From Gemmobacter aquarius (GTDB lineage: Bacteria; Pseudomonadota; Alphaproteobacteria; Rhodobacterales; Rhodobacteraceae), in contig NZ_CP028918.1 of NCBI RefSeq assembly GCF_003060865.1, positions 442,001-506,000 on the forward strand: 64,000 bases of DNA. The letters run 5' to 3'. Made by a program: the position numbers and the translations under genes. The notes below the pieces were generated by a model that ran no database searches, was not told where the DNA came from, and saw only the letters and a list, made by a program, of their open reading frames with translations. Positions 45,592 to 54,772 of the stretch are shown here, piece after piece; position 1 is the stretch's first letter, and each line of letters opens with the position of its first letter.

Positions 45592-45762
45592 GGGCCGGAC
45601 ATTGGCGGGCCGTCGTGCAATCGTCAACCGGATGGTTGAATATGCCGATCGGAGCGTGCTGCCGCACCGTGTTGCGGCGAATGGGTGCGCCGAATCTGTC
45701 CATCTAATTTTTCGTCATATATTTCAAACGATTAAACGCGTTCTTGGGGAGGGATTCGCGGC

Positions 45763-45791
45763 TTGACTTGCAGGGGTGCGCTTCGTAACTA
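45763..45791 (+). promoter_or_regulatory. Predicted sigma-70 promoter of the atp (F0) operon
   Basis: TTGACT, exactly 17 bases, TAACTA, then about 27 bases to the atpI start. One of the best promoter matches in the window, in keeping with a strongly expressed operon. Confidence 0.65.
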
Positions 45792-45818
45792 GGGCGCGAC
45801 CGATCTGGAGGCTGCGCC

Positions 45819-46151
45819 GTGGCTGACGAACCCGATCAAGAGCGTCTCGATGCGCTTGCGAAGCGGATTGCTGCGGCGAAGGAGGCGGCCGAGGGGCCGC
45901 GCCGGAGCCACCAGAAGGAGGACTATTCGCAGGCGCAACTGGCGTGGCGGATGGTCGTCGAGCTTGTGGCCGGTCTCGCGATCGGCTTCGGCATCGGATA
46001 CGGGCTGGATACCCTGCTGGGGACCATGCCGGTGTTTCTGGTGCTGTTCATATTCGCAGGGTTTGCGGCGGGGGTGAAAACCATGCTGCGCTCGGCGCGA
46101 GAAGTGCAGGAACGGACGGTGGCGGCGGCCGCCAAGCGAGAGGAAGACTGA
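45819..46151 (+). CDS. atpI: ATP synthase protein I (AtpI)
   Basis: Small membrane protein of 110 residues that helps assemble the c-ring. A charged N-terminus ([18 protein letters not shown]) is followed by two helices ([37 protein letters not shown]) in the AtpI/F0F1-assembly pattern. Probable GTG start preceded by GGAGGC. First gene of atpIBEXF, one base before atpB. Confidence 0.92.
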   Translation: MADEPDQERLDALAKRIAAAKEAAEGPRRSHQKEDYSQAQLAWRMVVELVAGLAIGFGIGYGLDTLLGTMPVFLVLFIFAGFAAGVKTMLRSAREVQERTVAAAAKREED

Positions 46152-46152
46152 C

Positions 46153-46905
46153 GTGGCGAGCGAAGCACACAGCGAAGGCGGTCTGGTGTTCCACCCGATG
46201 GACCAGTTCATCGTGAAGCCGCTGTTCGGCGGCGGCTCGGTCGAATGGTATACCGTGACGAACGTGACGCTCTGGATGGCGCTTGCCGCTCTGGCAGCCT
46301 TTGCGCTGTTCGTTCTGGGCACGCGTGGCCGGTCGGTCATTCCGTCGCGCGTGCAGTCGGTCGCCGAGTTGGCCTATGGTTTCATCTACAAGATGGTCGA
46401 AGACATCGCCGGACCTGACGGGGTGAAATACTTCCCCAAGATTTTCACCCTGTTCGTGTTCATCATCTTCTCGAACTACCTGAGCCTGATCCCCAAGTCG
46501 TTCAGCCCCACGTCGCATATCGCGGTGACGGCGGTTCTCGGCTTTGGCGTTTTCATCGCGCTGACCATCCTTGGCTTCGTCAAGAACGGCACGCATTTCC
46601 TCGGGCTGTTCTGGATGTCGGATGCGCCGCTGGTCTTGCGTCCGGTCATTGCGATCATTGAGGTAATCTCGTATTTCGTGCGGCCCGTGAGCCACTCGAT
46701 CCGTCTTGCAGGCAACATCATGGCTGGCCACACGGTCATCAAGGTCTTCGCGGCCTTTGCCGGTGTCGCCGCGCTGTCGCCGGTGTCGGTCTTTGCGATC
46801 ACCGCGATCTACGGTCTGGAAGTGCTGGTGGCATTCATCCAGGCCTATGTCTTTACCATCCTCACTTGCGTCTATCTTCGCGATGCCCTGCATCCCGGAC
46901 ATTGA
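46153..46905 (+). CDS. atpB: ATP synthase F0 subunit a
   Basis: Proton-channel subunit of 250 residues. The essential Arg is in the conserved helix [17 protein letters not shown], and the last helices carry [24 protein letters not shown] start, one base after the atpI stop. Together with the c-ring Glu this Arg forms the proton path. It lies 48 bases before atpE. Confidence 0.97.
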   Translation: MASEAHSEGGLVFHPMDQFIVKPLFGGGSVEWYTVTNVTLWMALAALAAFALFVLGTRGRSVIPSRVQSVAELAYGFIYKMVEDIAGPDGVKYFPKIFTLFVFIIFSNYLSLIPKSFSPTSHIAVTAVLGFGVFIALTILGFVKNGTHFLGLFWMSDAPLVLRPVIAIIEVISYFVRPVSHSIRLAGNIMAGHTVIKVFAAFAGVAALSPVSVFAITAIYGLEVLVAFIQAYVFTILTCVYLRDALHPGH

Positions 46906-46953
46906 CGCGACGGTCTACTCGTAATCTCAAGCATTCCATCTAAGGAGAAAATC

Positions 46954-47190
46954 ATGGAAGGCGATCTCGCAAGCATGGGTCAGTTCATCGGTGCCGGCCT
47001 CGCCGCTATCGGTTCGGGCATCGCTGCTGTCGGTGTGGGCAACGTGGCGGCGAACTTCCTGGCCGGTGCGCTTCGCAACCCGTCGGCAGCCGGTTCGCAG
47101 ACTGCGACCCTGTTCATCGGTCTGGCATTCGCAGAAGCTCTGGGGATCTTCTCGTTCCTCGTCGCTCTGCTGTTGATGTTCGCAGTCTGA
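46954..47190 (+). CDS. atpE: ATP synthase F0 subunit c
   Basis: Rotor-ring protein of 78 residues: two helices with the polar loop ARNPSA-like segment ([11 protein letters not shown]) and the proton-binding Glu in [15 protein letters not shown]. The N-terminal helix is Gly/Ala-rich ([20 protein letters not shown]). AAGGAGAAA precedes the ATG. A stem-loop follows the stop, likely helping this subunit reach higher copy number. Confidence 0.98.
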   Translation: MEGDLASMGQFIGAGLAAIGSGIAAVGVGNVAANFLAGALRNPSAAGSQTATLFIGLAFAEALGIFSFLVALLLMFAV

Positions 47191-47212
47191 TCATCCTTCG
47201 AATCCTTGCATA

Positions 47213-47242
47213 AGGGGGTGTGCCGTAGCCACGGCACCCCCT
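47213..47242 (+). promoter_or_regulatory. Stem-loop between atpE and atpX
   Basis: AGGGGG(TG)TGCCGT pairs with ACGGCACCCCCT around loop AGCC, with a two-base bulge. It follows the atpE stop by 22 bases and has no U-tract. An mRNA-stabilising or partial-termination role would fit the high c-subunit stoichiometry. Function inferred. Confidence 0.6.
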
Positions 47243-47272
47243 CCAAGTTCAAAGGGTCCGGCGGAGGACAAG

Positions 47273-47839
47273 ATGGCGACTGAAACTACCGAAGCTGCCG
47301 GCCACGCTGCCGCTGAACTGGGTGCCTGCGTCAATGACGTCGGCGGTGCCATCGGCATGCCCCAGCTTTGCGCCGACTGGATGCCGAACCAGATATTCTG
47401 GCTCGTCGTCACGCTTGGCGTAATCTATTTCGTGCTGTCGCGCGTTGCCCTGCCCCGGATCGGCGGCGTTCTGGCAGAGCGTAAGGGTCTGATCACCAAC
47501 GATCTGACCGCGGCAGAAGAGTTGAAGGCCAAGTCGGTAGAGGCAGAGAAAGCCTATCTCGACGCATTGGCGCGGGCCCGTGTTGAAGCGGCGCGGATCG
47601 TTGCCGAGGCGCGGGTCGATATCCAGAAAGATCTGGATGCGGCGACTGCCAAGGCCGACGTCGCGATTTCGGCGATGTCCGCCGAGTCGGAAAAGCGCAT
47701 CCTCGAAATCCGTGCCGGTGCGATGGAGGCTGTGACCGCAGTCGCCAAAGACACGGCCAAGGAACTGGTCGCGGCTTTGGGCGGCAAGGTCGATGCTGCG
47801 GGCGTGAACGCGGCGGTCTCCGCCCGTCTGAAAGGGTAA
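47273..47839 (+). CDS. atpX: ATP synthase F0 subunit b'
   Basis: The b' half of the peripheral stalk, 188 residues. One N-terminal helix ([23 protein letters not shown]) with a 40-residue leading segment, then a long charged coiled coil. Photosynthetic and related alphaproteobacteria carry both b and b'; the leading extension and [13 protein letters not shown] mark this as b'. The b subunit follows after 3 bases. Confidence 0.93.
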   Translation: MATETTEAAGHAAAELGACVNDVGGAIGMPQLCADWMPNQIFWLVVTLGVIYFVLSRVALPRIGGVLAERKGLITNDLTAAEELKAKSVEAEKAYLDALARARVEAARIVAEARVDIQKDLDAATAKADVAISAMSAESEKRILEIRAGAMEAVTAVAKDTAKELVAALGGKVDAAGVNAAVSARLKG

Positions 47840-47842
47840 GCG

Positions 47843-48397
47843 ATGAAAAAGCTGATTGCAGTGCTGGCTTTGACGGCTTCGCCCGCTCTGGCGGCTTCGG
47901 GTCCGTTCTTTTCGCTGCGGAATACCGACTTTATCGTGACGCTGGCCTTTATCGTCTTCATCGGCATCCTGCTTTACGCAAAGGTGCCGGCCAAGATCGC
48001 CGCTATGCTCGACGGGCGTGCGGTGCAGATCAAGGCCGAGCTTGACGAGGCGCGTGCGCTTCGGGAAGAGGCCAAGGTTTTGTTGGCGTCCTATGAGCGC
48101 AAGCAGAAGGATGTGATCGAGCAGGCGAACCGTATCGTGGCTTCGGCCAAGGAAGAAGCGATGGCGGCTGCGGCACAGGCAAAGGCGGATCTTCAGGTGT
48201 CGATCGCGCGGCGGGTTGCAGCGGCGGAAGACCAGATTGCATCGGCCGAGCAATCGGCGATCCGTGCGGTCAAGGATCAGGCGATTTCGGTCGCCGTGGC
48301 TGCGGCGGGTGACGTTCTGGCCAAGCAGATGACAGCCGAGGGCGCTGCTGCGTCGATCGATGCGGCCATCGCGCAGGTTGATGCCAAGCTGCACTGA
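47843..48397 (+). CDS. atpF: ATP synthase F0 subunit b
   Basis: Subunit b of the peripheral stalk, 184 residues. The N-terminal stretch MKKLIAVLALTASPALA looks like a cleavable signal, followed by the membrane helix TDFIVTLAFIVFIGILLYAKV and a long Ala/Glu/Lys coiled coil. KVPAKIAAMLDGRA is the b-type hinge. Last gene of the F0 operon; the F1 genes are not in the window, as is usual in alphaproteobacteria. A strong terminator follows. Confidence 0.94.
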   Translation: MKKLIAVLALTASPALAASGPFFSLRNTDFIVTLAFIVFIGILLYAKVPAKIAAMLDGRAVQIKAELDEARALREEAKVLLASYERKQKDVIEQANRIVASAKEEAMAAAAQAKADLQVSIARRVAAAEDQIASAEQSAIRAVKDQAISVAVAAAGDVLAKQMTAEGAAASIDAAIAQVDAKLH

Positions 48398-48419
48398 GGC
48401 TTGGTGGATTGAATTGAAG

Positions 48420-48453
48420 CGGCCCGCAGAGCAATCTGCGGGCCGTTTTCGTT
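48420..48453 (+). terminator. Rho-independent terminator of the F0 operon
   Basis: GGCCCGCAGA and TCTGCGGGCC form a perfect ten-base stem with loop GCAA (48421-48444), followed at once by GTTTTCGTTT. Located 23 bases after the atpF stop. Confidence 0.9.
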
Positions 48454-48461
48454 TGGGAAGG

Positions 48462-48548
48462 GCGAAATCTGACGCAGATTTCGCGACGATTTTTGACGCA
48501 AAAATCGGGGCGCGCGGGTGGCGGCCGGAACTTGCGTCAAAATTCCGG
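48462..48548. repeat. Cluster of three family B palindromes between atpF and gshA
   Basis: 48462-48484 (arms GCGAAATCT, centre GACGC), 48487-48507 (arms CGATTTTT, centre GACGC) and a degenerate 48525-48548 (CCGGAA...TTCCGG, with TTGCGTCAA inside). They follow the atp terminator and precede the convergent gshA stop. The order, two GACGC copies then one GCGTC copy, repeats that of the 42.3 kb cluster. Confidence 0.8.
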
Positions 48549-48574
48549 CGCGGGATCAGAGGTCAGAAAACGCT

Positions 48575-49921
48575 TCAGAGGCTGGCAGCGTCGTAGAGCG
48601 GGGCGAGGCTGCGCTTCCATGCGCCATTGTAAAGGTCAAGCCAGCGGTCGGCTTGGGTCATGCCTGTCTTGACCGTTTCGACCAAGGGCGCGAGGTGGCG
48701 TTCTTCGCCTTGGCCGCGGGCTGAAAGGCCTGCGTGCGACAGGCCCACGGCGGCGCGGGCGAGGTCGTGCAGTTTGACGCCACCCGCTTCGCCTTGCAGG
48801 CCGTCGACCGAGGCTGCGACGCGCAACCCTTCGCGGGTCTCGGCATCGAAGCCTTTGACCAGATCCCATGCGGCGTCGAGGGCGGTCTGGTCATACATCA
48901 GGCCGACCCAGAAGGCGGGAAGTGCGTTGATATGGGCCTGATCGCCGCAATCGGCGCCGCGCATTTCGATGTATTTCTTGACGCGGGCCTCGGGGAACAC
49001 TGTCGTCATATGGTCGGCCCAATCTGACAACGTGGGCTTTTCGCCCGGCATGGCGGGAAGCTCGCCGCGCAGGAAAGCGCGGAAGGATTGGCCCAGCGCA
49101 CTGATGTATTTGCCGTCGCGGTAGACGAAATACATCGGCACATCGAGCACCCAATCGACGTATTGCTGGAAGCCGAAGCCTTCGTCGAAGGCGAAGGGGA
49201 GCATTCCGGTGCGGCTGTCGTCCAAGCCCCGCCAGATGCGCGAACGCCATGATTTGTGGCCGTTGGGTTTGCCGTCAAAGAAGGGCGACGAGGCGAAAAG
49301 GGCGGTGGCCACGGGTTGCAGCGCCAGCGAGACGCGCAGCTTTTTCACCATGTCGGCTTCGGACGCATAGTCGAGGTTCACCTGCACGGTCGAGGTGCGA
49401 TACATCATCTGCGTGCCATGGGTGCCGACGCGGCCCATGTAATCGGTCATCAGCCGGTAGCGGCCCTTGGGCATGACGGGCATGTCTTCGTGGCGCCATT
49501 CGGGGGCTGCGCCGATCCCCATGAATTTGATGCCGAGCGGGTCTGCGATGCTTGCGACCTCGTCAAGGTGGTTTTGCAATTCGGCTGCGGTTTCGTGGAT
49601 CGTTTCCACGGCGGCGCCCGAGAGTTCGAATTGTCCGCCCGGTTCGAGGCTGACGTTCGCGCCGTTGCGGGTGAGGCCGATGATGTTTTCGCCTTCGCGC
49701 ACCGGTTCCCAGCCGAAGCGTGCGGAAAGATCGCGAAATAGCGTGCTGATCGAGGCGGGACCGTCATAGGGAAGCGGTTGGCGGGTGGCGGTGAGCCAGC
49801 CGAATTTTTCGTGTTCGGTCCCGATGCGCCAATCGGATTTGGGTTTGTTGCCGGATTCCATCATCTCGGCGAGTTGTTCGAAGCGTTCGATCACTCCGCC
49901 GCCGGATTGGGGTATCGACAT
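48575..49921 (-). CDS. gshA: Glutamate-cysteine ligase, plant/alphaproteobacterial type
   Basis: First enzyme of glutathione synthesis, joining Glu and Cys with ATP. The 448-residue protein belongs to the class found in plants and alphaproteobacteria (GCS2-like fold), with WRIGTEHEKFGW, LEPGGQFELSGA, YMGRVGTHGTQMMYRTSTVQ and YFVYRDGKYI. The class has its own redox-Cys arrangement, which I did not resolve. Start MSIPQSGGG. The upstream small membrane gene lies 58 bases away on the same strand. Confidence 0.95.
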   Translation of the reverse strand: MSIPQSGGGVIERFEQLAEMMESGNKPKSDWRIGTEHEKFGWLTATRQPLPYDGPASISTLFRDLSARFGWEPVREGENIIGLTRNGANVSLEPGGQFELSGAAVETIHETAAELQNHLDEVASIADPLGIKFMGIGAAPEWRHEDMPVMPKGRYRLMTDYMGRVGTHGTQMMYRTSTVQVNLDYASEADMVKKLRVSLALQPVATALFASSPFFDGKPNGHKSWRSRIWRGLDDSRTGMLPFAFDEGFGFQQYVDWVLDVPMYFVYRDGKYISALGQSFRAFLRGELPAMPGEKPTLSDWADHMTTVFPEARVKKYIEMRGADCGDQAHINALPAFWVGLMYDQTALDAAWDLVKGFDAETREGLRVAASVDGLQGEAGGVKLHDLARAAVGLSHAGLSARGQGEERHLAPLVETVKTGMTQADRWLDLYNGAWKRSLAPLYDAASL

Positions 49922-49979
49922 GAAAGGCGCTCCGGGAAATTTCTGTCAGGGCATGACGTGCTTTGCGGGACAGGCGAAG

Positions 49980-50531
49980 TCAAGGGTGGTTCGCGGCGGC
50001 AAGCCCCTTGCCGGGGCGTTGCCAGATGATGCGCGACAGGCCGTCGAGGGCGGGCTGGCCGGCGGTCGCAGTGGCGGTGGGGGCGAGGGCCGCGACGAGC
50101 GCGCCGGTGTCGAGGCCGGGCAGGGTGGAGAAGGCGTCGAAAAGCGCGTCGGAACCTGCGGCATCGACGGGGATGGGGAGGGCAGTGCCATCGGTCTGGC
50201 GCAGGTGCCAGAAGCGGTGGCCGCGGCGGGTGACGAGGCGGATTTCCGACAGTTCGCGCAACGAGACCGCGCCGCCGCCGAGGGCGGAAAGGTAGGTGAT
50301 CTGGGCCTCGTCCACTTCGATCACGCCGGGGCCAGAGGGGTCACGGGCGAAGCGAAGGCGGCGGAGGGCTTGCAGGCCGAGTGCGGCGGCGAGCGCGGTG
50401 AGGGCAAAGCCGATGGGGATCAGGACGAGGCCGCCGAGAGTCGCGATGTAAAGGCCGACAAGGCCGAGGGCTGCGGTGGCGATCACCTCGCGCCAGCGGT
50501 GGAGGGTGGCGGCTGTCTCGGGGCGGATCAA
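49980..50531 (-). CDS. Hypothetical two-helix membrane protein coupled to rsmE
   Basis: Protein of 183 residues from a TTG start that overlaps the rsmE stop by 4 bases (TTGA), with GGGAGA just upstream; a GTG 27 bases earlier is an alternative. Two helices (VIATAALGLVGLYIATLGGLVL; FALTALAAALGLQALRRL) are followed by a cytosolic beta-rich region (GVIEVDEAQITYLSALGGG, LREIRLVTRRGHRFWHLRQ-like) reminiscent of PH-like domains. No family name recognised. The rsmE-this-gshA order suggests a shared transcript. Confidence 0.8.
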   Translation of the reverse strand: MIRPETAATLHRWREVIATAALGLVGLYIATLGGLVLIPIGFALTALAAALGLQALRRLRFARDPSGPGVIEVDEAQITYLSALGGGAVSLRELSEIRLVTRRGHRFWHLRQTDGTALPIPVDAAGSDALFDAFSTLPGLDTGALVAALAPTATATAGQPALDGLSRIIWQRPGKGLAAANHP

Positions 50532-51253
50532 CGCCAGTCTCCCAGCGTTGATTGCCACAGCGTGAGGGCGGCGACGGCGGCGGTATCGGCGCGCAGGATG
50601 CGGGGGCCGAGGCTGACGGGGGTGACCTGCGGCATGGCGCGGAGGCGCTTTTGTTCATCGGCCGAAAAGCCGCCTTCGGGGCCGATCAGGATGGCCCAAG
50701 GCGCGGGTGGGCTGGTGGCGAGGGCGGAGCGGGCAGAAGTCAGGGTTTCGTCGCACCACAGGATGCGGCGGTCGGCGGGCCATTGGCCAAGCAGGCGGTC
50801 GAGGGGTTGGAGATCGGCCACTTCGGGCACATAGGTGCCGCCGCATTGTTCGGCGGCCTCGGTCGCGTGGGCTTGCAGGCGGTCTTGGCGGATGCGGTCG
50901 GAATTGGTGTGGCGGGTCTGCACCGGGATGATGCGGGAGGCGCCGAGTTCGGCGGCCTTTTCAACGATGAAATCGGTGCGGGCCTTTTTGATCGGGGCGA
51001 AGACAAGCCAGAGGTCGGGCGGCAGGTGCAGAGGTTTCGTCTGGTCGGAGCAGGACAGGAGGCCGCCGCGTTTGCCGGATTGTTGGACCGTGGCGCGCCA
51101 TTCGCCATCGCGTCCGTTGAACAAAAGCACCGCGTCGCCCGTGGCGAGGCGCATCACGGAAAACAGATAGTGCGCCTGATCGGCGTTGAGGGGCACGGCT
51201 TGCCCATGGGCCAAGGGGTGCTCTACATAGAGGCGGATTTTTGCATCGGACAT
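50528..51253 (-). CDS. rsmE: 16S rRNA (uracil(1498)-N3)-methyltransferase RsmE
   Basis: SPOUT methyltransferase acting on U1498 of 16S rRNA, 241 residues. N-terminal PUA-like segment (NADQAHYLFSVMRLATGDAV), then FAPIKKARTDFIVEKAAELGA, RTEEQCGG-like EAAEQCGGTYVPEV and the knot AILIGPEGGFSADE. Start MSDAKIRL lies only 12 bases from the divergent ubiA start, so its promoter must sit inside or next to ubiA's coding region. Confidence 0.95.
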   Translation of the reverse strand: MSDAKIRLYVEHPLAHGQAVPLNADQAHYLFSVMRLATGDAVLLFNGRDGEWRATVQQSGKRGGLLSCSDQTKPLHLPPDLWLVFAPIKKARTDFIVEKAAELGASRIIPVQTRHTNSDRIRQDRLQAHATEAAEQCGGTYVPEVADLQPLDRLLGQWPADRRILWCDETLTSARSALATSPPAPWAILIGPEGGFSADEQKRLRAMPQVTPVSLGPRILRADTAAVAALTLWQSTLGDWR

Positions 51254-51265
51254 GAGCGGCACCCT

Positions 51266-52231
51266 ATGGTTACACCGACCGAAATGCCAGAGGCCGGAAC
51301 GGTGGCCGATGCGCCGCGCGGCAACTGGGTGGATGCCTATGCGCCTGCGTGGACGCGGGGGTATCTGCGGCTGAGCAGGGCGGACCGGCCGATCGGGACG
51401 TGGCTGTTGCTTTTGCCCTGCTGGTGGGCGGTGGCACTGGCTGCGGCGCAATCGGGCGGGTTAACGGCTTGGGACGGGTGGCTGCTGGTATCTACCGCGC
51501 TGGGAGCGTTTTTGATGCGGGGGGCGGGGTGCACGTGGAACGACATCACCGACCGCGATTTCGATGCCGCCGTGGCGCGCACGAAAAGCCGGCCGATCCC
51601 TTCGGGTCAGGTGACGGTGCCGGGGGCGTTGGTGTGGATGGTGGTGCAGGCGCTGGCGGCGGCGCTGATCCTGTTCAGCTATAACTGGCTGGCCATCGGG
51701 CTGGGGGTGGCCTCGCTTGCCTTGGTTGCGGTCTATCCCTTTGCCAAGCGGTTTACGTGGTGGCCGCAGGTTTTTCTGGGGCTGGCCTTCAATTGGGGCG
51801 CGGTGCTGCTTTGGGCGGCGCATTCAGGGCGGGTCGGCTGGGCTGCCGTGCTGCTGTACGGCGCGGGGATCGCGTGGACGCTGTTTTACGACACGATCTA
51901 TGCCCATCAGGACAAGGAGGATGACGCGCTGATCGGGGTGAAATCGACGGCGCGGTTGTTCGGTGCAGCCACGGCAAAGTGGCTGGCGGGGTTTCTTGTG
52001 GTGGCGGTTACGGCTTTGGCAGGGGCGGTTCTGGTGGCGCTGCTGCCTGCGGGGTCGCCCGTGGCGCTGGGGCTGGCGCTGTGCGGGGTTTGGGCGTTCG
52101 GCTGGCATTTGGTCTGGCAGATGCGGCGGCTGGATGTGGACGATCCGGCGGCTTGCATGGTGATCTTTCGGTCGAACCGGGATGCGGGGCTGATCGTTGC
52201 GCTGTTTTTTGCCGCCGCCGCGCTGGTTTGA
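51266..52231 (+). CDS. ubiA: 4-hydroxybenzoate polyprenyltransferase UbiA
   Basis: Membrane prenyltransferase of ubiquinone synthesis, 321 residues and about eight helices. Both Asp-rich motifs are present: NDITDRDFDAAVARTKSRP and YDTIYAHQDKEDD. Start MVTPTEM is set close to the divergent rsmE; MPEAGTVA 18 bases later would also serve, with similar weak ribosome sites. A neighbour of the OmpA-type gene downstream. Confidence 0.94.
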   Translation: MVTPTEMPEAGTVADAPRGNWVDAYAPAWTRGYLRLSRADRPIGTWLLLLPCWWAVALAAAQSGGLTAWDGWLLVSTALGAFLMRGAGCTWNDITDRDFDAAVARTKSRPIPSGQVTVPGALVWMVVQALAAALILFSYNWLAIGLGVASLALVAVYPFAKRFTWWPQVFLGLAFNWGAVLLWAAHSGRVGWAAVLLYGAGIAWTLFYDTIYAHQDKEDDALIGVKSTARLFGAATAKWLAGFLVVAVTALAGAVLVALLPAGSPVALGLALCGVWAFGWHLVWQMRRLDVDDPAACMVIFRSNRDAGLIVALFFAAAALV

Positions 52232-52309
52232 TTGATCCGGTGGACCCTTGGCGTTACGCATCGCGGGGCTACGGGATTCGTGGCCCAGTGCAATAGCGAA
52301 AGCCGGTAG

Positions 52310-54751
52310 ATGTCCCCAGTCATGACGCGCAAGACGAAGCTGTCGCAAGGGCTGCTGGCGGGGCTTGCCTTTGGCGGGGCGGCGCTTTTGTCGGTTCTGG
52401 TGGCATGGGCTGCGGCGATGGCGGTGGAATACCTGTCGCATCGCGCGCTCACCGAGCGGATCGCCGCCGAACGGCTGGATTGGGCGCGGGTCGAGGCGGA
52501 CGGGATGCTGGTGCAGGTTTACGGAACGGCCCCGACCGAGGCGTCGCGGTTCCGGCTGTTGAATGTGATCAGCAGCCAGATCGATTCCAGCCGCATCCGC
52601 GACCGGATGTCCGTGACCCCCGCGCGTGAATTGGAAGCGCCGCGCTTTTCGGTCGAGGTGCTGCGGAACGATGACGGTATCCAGTTGATCGGGCTGTTGC
52701 CTGCGGGCGGGTCGGAAGAGGCTTTGGCGGCGCTGGCCGCCGAGATTTCCGGAGGCGTCCCGGTGTCGGACATGCTGGAGACGTCATCCTTTGCCGCGCC
52801 CGAGACGTGGCAGCGGGCGTTCGATTTCGGGAATGCCGCGCTGCGGCTGCTGCCGCGGTCGAAGATATCGGTCGCGGCGGACAGTGTTTCTGTCACGGCG
52901 ATTGCGGCGAGCGAGGCCGAGAAGCGGGCCTTCGAGGCCGAACTGGGGCGTCTGAAGCCTGCGGGGCTGGCGACGAAGATCGACGTGTCGGCACCGCGTC
53001 CGGTGCTGACACCGTTCACGCTGCGCTTTGTCAAGGATGCCGAAGGGGCGCGGTTCGATGCCTGTTCGGCTGATACCGAGCCTGCGCGGAACCGGATTCT
53101 GTCGGCTGCCGCTGCGGCGGGGCTGGCGGGGCGGGGCAATTGCGTGATCGGGCTCGGGGTGCCTTCGCCAAGCTGGGGGCAGGCGGTCGAGGCCGGGATC
53201 AACGCGGTGGCGGCGCTGGGGGCGGGCACGGTGACATTCTCGGATGCCGATGTGTCGCTGGTCGCGGTCGAGGAGACGCGGCAGGATGTGTTCGACCGCG
53301 TGGTCGGGGAATTGCAGACGGCGCTGCCGGATGTGTTCTCGCTGGATGCGAAGCTGCCGAAAAAGCCGGATGCGACGCCTACGGGTCCGGCAGAGTTTAC
53401 CGCATCGCTCGCCGAAAGCGGCAAGGTCGAGCTGCGCGGGCGGCTGACCGATGCGATGCAGCGCAAGGCGGTGGACAATTTCGCCAAGGCGCAGTTCGGG
53501 TCGGATATGGTTTATATCGCGGCGCGGATCGATCCCGATCTGCCCATCGGCTGGCCCGTGCGGGTGCTTGCGGGGCTGGAGGCGCTGTCGCAACTGCACG
53601 AGGGCAAGCTGGTCGTCCGGGGCGATCTGGTGGATGTGTCGGGGGTTGCCGGATCGCTTTCGGCCAAGGACCGGATCAGCCAGATCCTGTCGAACAAGCT
53701 GGGCAAGGGTCAGACCTTCAAGGTCGCGGTGAAATATGACGAAAAGCTTGACCCCTTGGCGGCGCTGCCCACGCCCGAGGAATGTGTCGGGCGGGTGAAT
53801 GCGCTGGTGGCCCAGCAGAAGATCAGCTTTCCGCCCGGATCGGCCGAGATCGACGGGACGGCGGCGGGGCTGATGACGGCGATGGCGGATGCGCTGGAGC
53901 AGTGCAAGGCGCTGCCCCTGGAGATTTCAGGCCACACCGATGCCCAAGGCAGCGAAGAGGGCAACAAGGCGCTGAGCCAGGCGCGGGCCGAGGCGGTTCT
54001 GGTCGCACTTCAGGGCCGCCGGGTCGATGTGTCTGAGATGACCGCCATCGGCTACGGTGAAGAGCGTCCGATTGCCGACAATGGCACCGAGGAGGGCCGC
54101 GAGGCAAACCGGCGGATCGAGTTCAACCTGATCGGGCAAGCGCCCGTGGTGGCGGCGGTCGAGGGCGGCGCGGTGGATGCGACAAGCGGGCCGGTCATTC
54201 GCGGAACGCTGGTGCAGGCGCGGGGAATACCGTCATCGGCGGCGGCCTGTGTGGGCGATATCCAGACGCTGCTGACCAAGCAGAAGATCATCTTCGATCC
54301 CGGCAAGGCGTCGATCACCGACGAATCGGGCGGGCTGATCTCGGCCCTTGGGGTGATGCTGAAGCAATGCCCTGGCGTGCCGATCGAGGTGGGCGGGCAT
54401 ACCGACAGCCAAGGGTCCGAAGGCGGCAACAAGACGCTGTCGGAGGACCGCGCAAAGGCGGTGCTGGTGGCGCTGAAGCAGGAAGGCGTCGATGTGTCGA
54501 CGATGAAGGCGGTCGGTTACGGCGAGGAAAAGCCGGTTGGCGACAACGCGTCCGATGATGGGCGCGAGGCAAACCGCCGGATCGAGTTTACGCTGCTCGA
54601 AGCGCCGGTTTCTGTCGCTGTAGCGCAGGATGCCCCCGCTGCGGTGGCGGGTGCTGCTGCGGCTGGCCCCGATTTCAGCGCCGATACCAGCCCGTCGATT
54701 GCGCCGCAGGAAAAGACCTTGCGCCCGAAGCCGCGTCCCGCGAATAACTGA
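52310..54751 (+). CDS. OmpA-family envelope protein with two tandem OmpA domains
   Basis: Large envelope protein of 813 residues (start 52310; an ATG at 52322 is equally likely). One N-terminal helix (GLLAGLAFGGAALLSVLVAWAA) anchors a periplasmic region with BON-like segments to about residue 480. Two C-terminal OmpA peptidoglycan-binding domains follow, at about 490-608 and 645-765, each with the pattern QKI.FDPG/PPGSA, ISGHTDAQGSEEGNK or VGGHTDSQGSEGGNK and EGREANRRIEF with the conserved Asp and Arg that bind diaminopimelate. A tail rich in Ala and Pro ends it. The domain duplication is unusual. Function likely envelope anchoring. Confidence 0.9.
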   Translation: MSPVMTRKTKLSQGLLAGLAFGGAALLSVLVAWAAAMAVEYLSHRALTERIAAERLDWARVEADGMLVQVYGTAPTEASRFRLLNVISSQIDSSRIRDRMSVTPARELEAPRFSVEVLRNDDGIQLIGLLPAGGSEEALAALAAEISGGVPVSDMLETSSFAAPETWQRAFDFGNAALRLLPRSKISVAADSVSVTAIAASEAEKRAFEAELGRLKPAGLATKIDVSAPRPVLTPFTLRFVKDAEGARFDACSADTEPARNRILSAAAAAGLAGRGNCVIGLGVPSPSWGQAVEAGINAVAALGAGTVTFSDADVSLVAVEETRQDVFDRVVGELQTALPDVFSLDAKLPKKPDATPTGPAEFTASLAESGKVELRGRLTDAMQRKAVDNFAKAQFGSDMVYIAARIDPDLPIGWPVRVLAGLEALSQLHEGKLVVRGDLVDVSGVAGSLSAKDRISQILSNKLGKGQTFKVAVKYDEKLDPLAALPTPEECVGRVNALVAQQKISFPPGSAEIDGTAAGLMTAMADALEQCKALPLEISGHTDAQGSEEGNKALSQARAEAVLVALQGRRVDVSEMTAIGYGEERPIADNGTEEGREANRRIEFNLIGQAPVVAAVEGGAVDATSGPVIRGTLVQARGIPSSAAACVGDIQTLLTKQKIIFDPGKASITDESGGLISALGVMLKQCPGVPIEVGGHTDSQGSEGGNKTLSEDRAKAVLVALKQEGVDVSTMKAVGYGEEKPVGDNASDDGREANRRIEFTLLEAPVSVAVAQDAPAAVAGAAAAGPDFSADTSPSIAPQEKTLRPKPRPANN

Positions 54752-54772
54752 TTTGACCAGTAGAGTGGCCCC

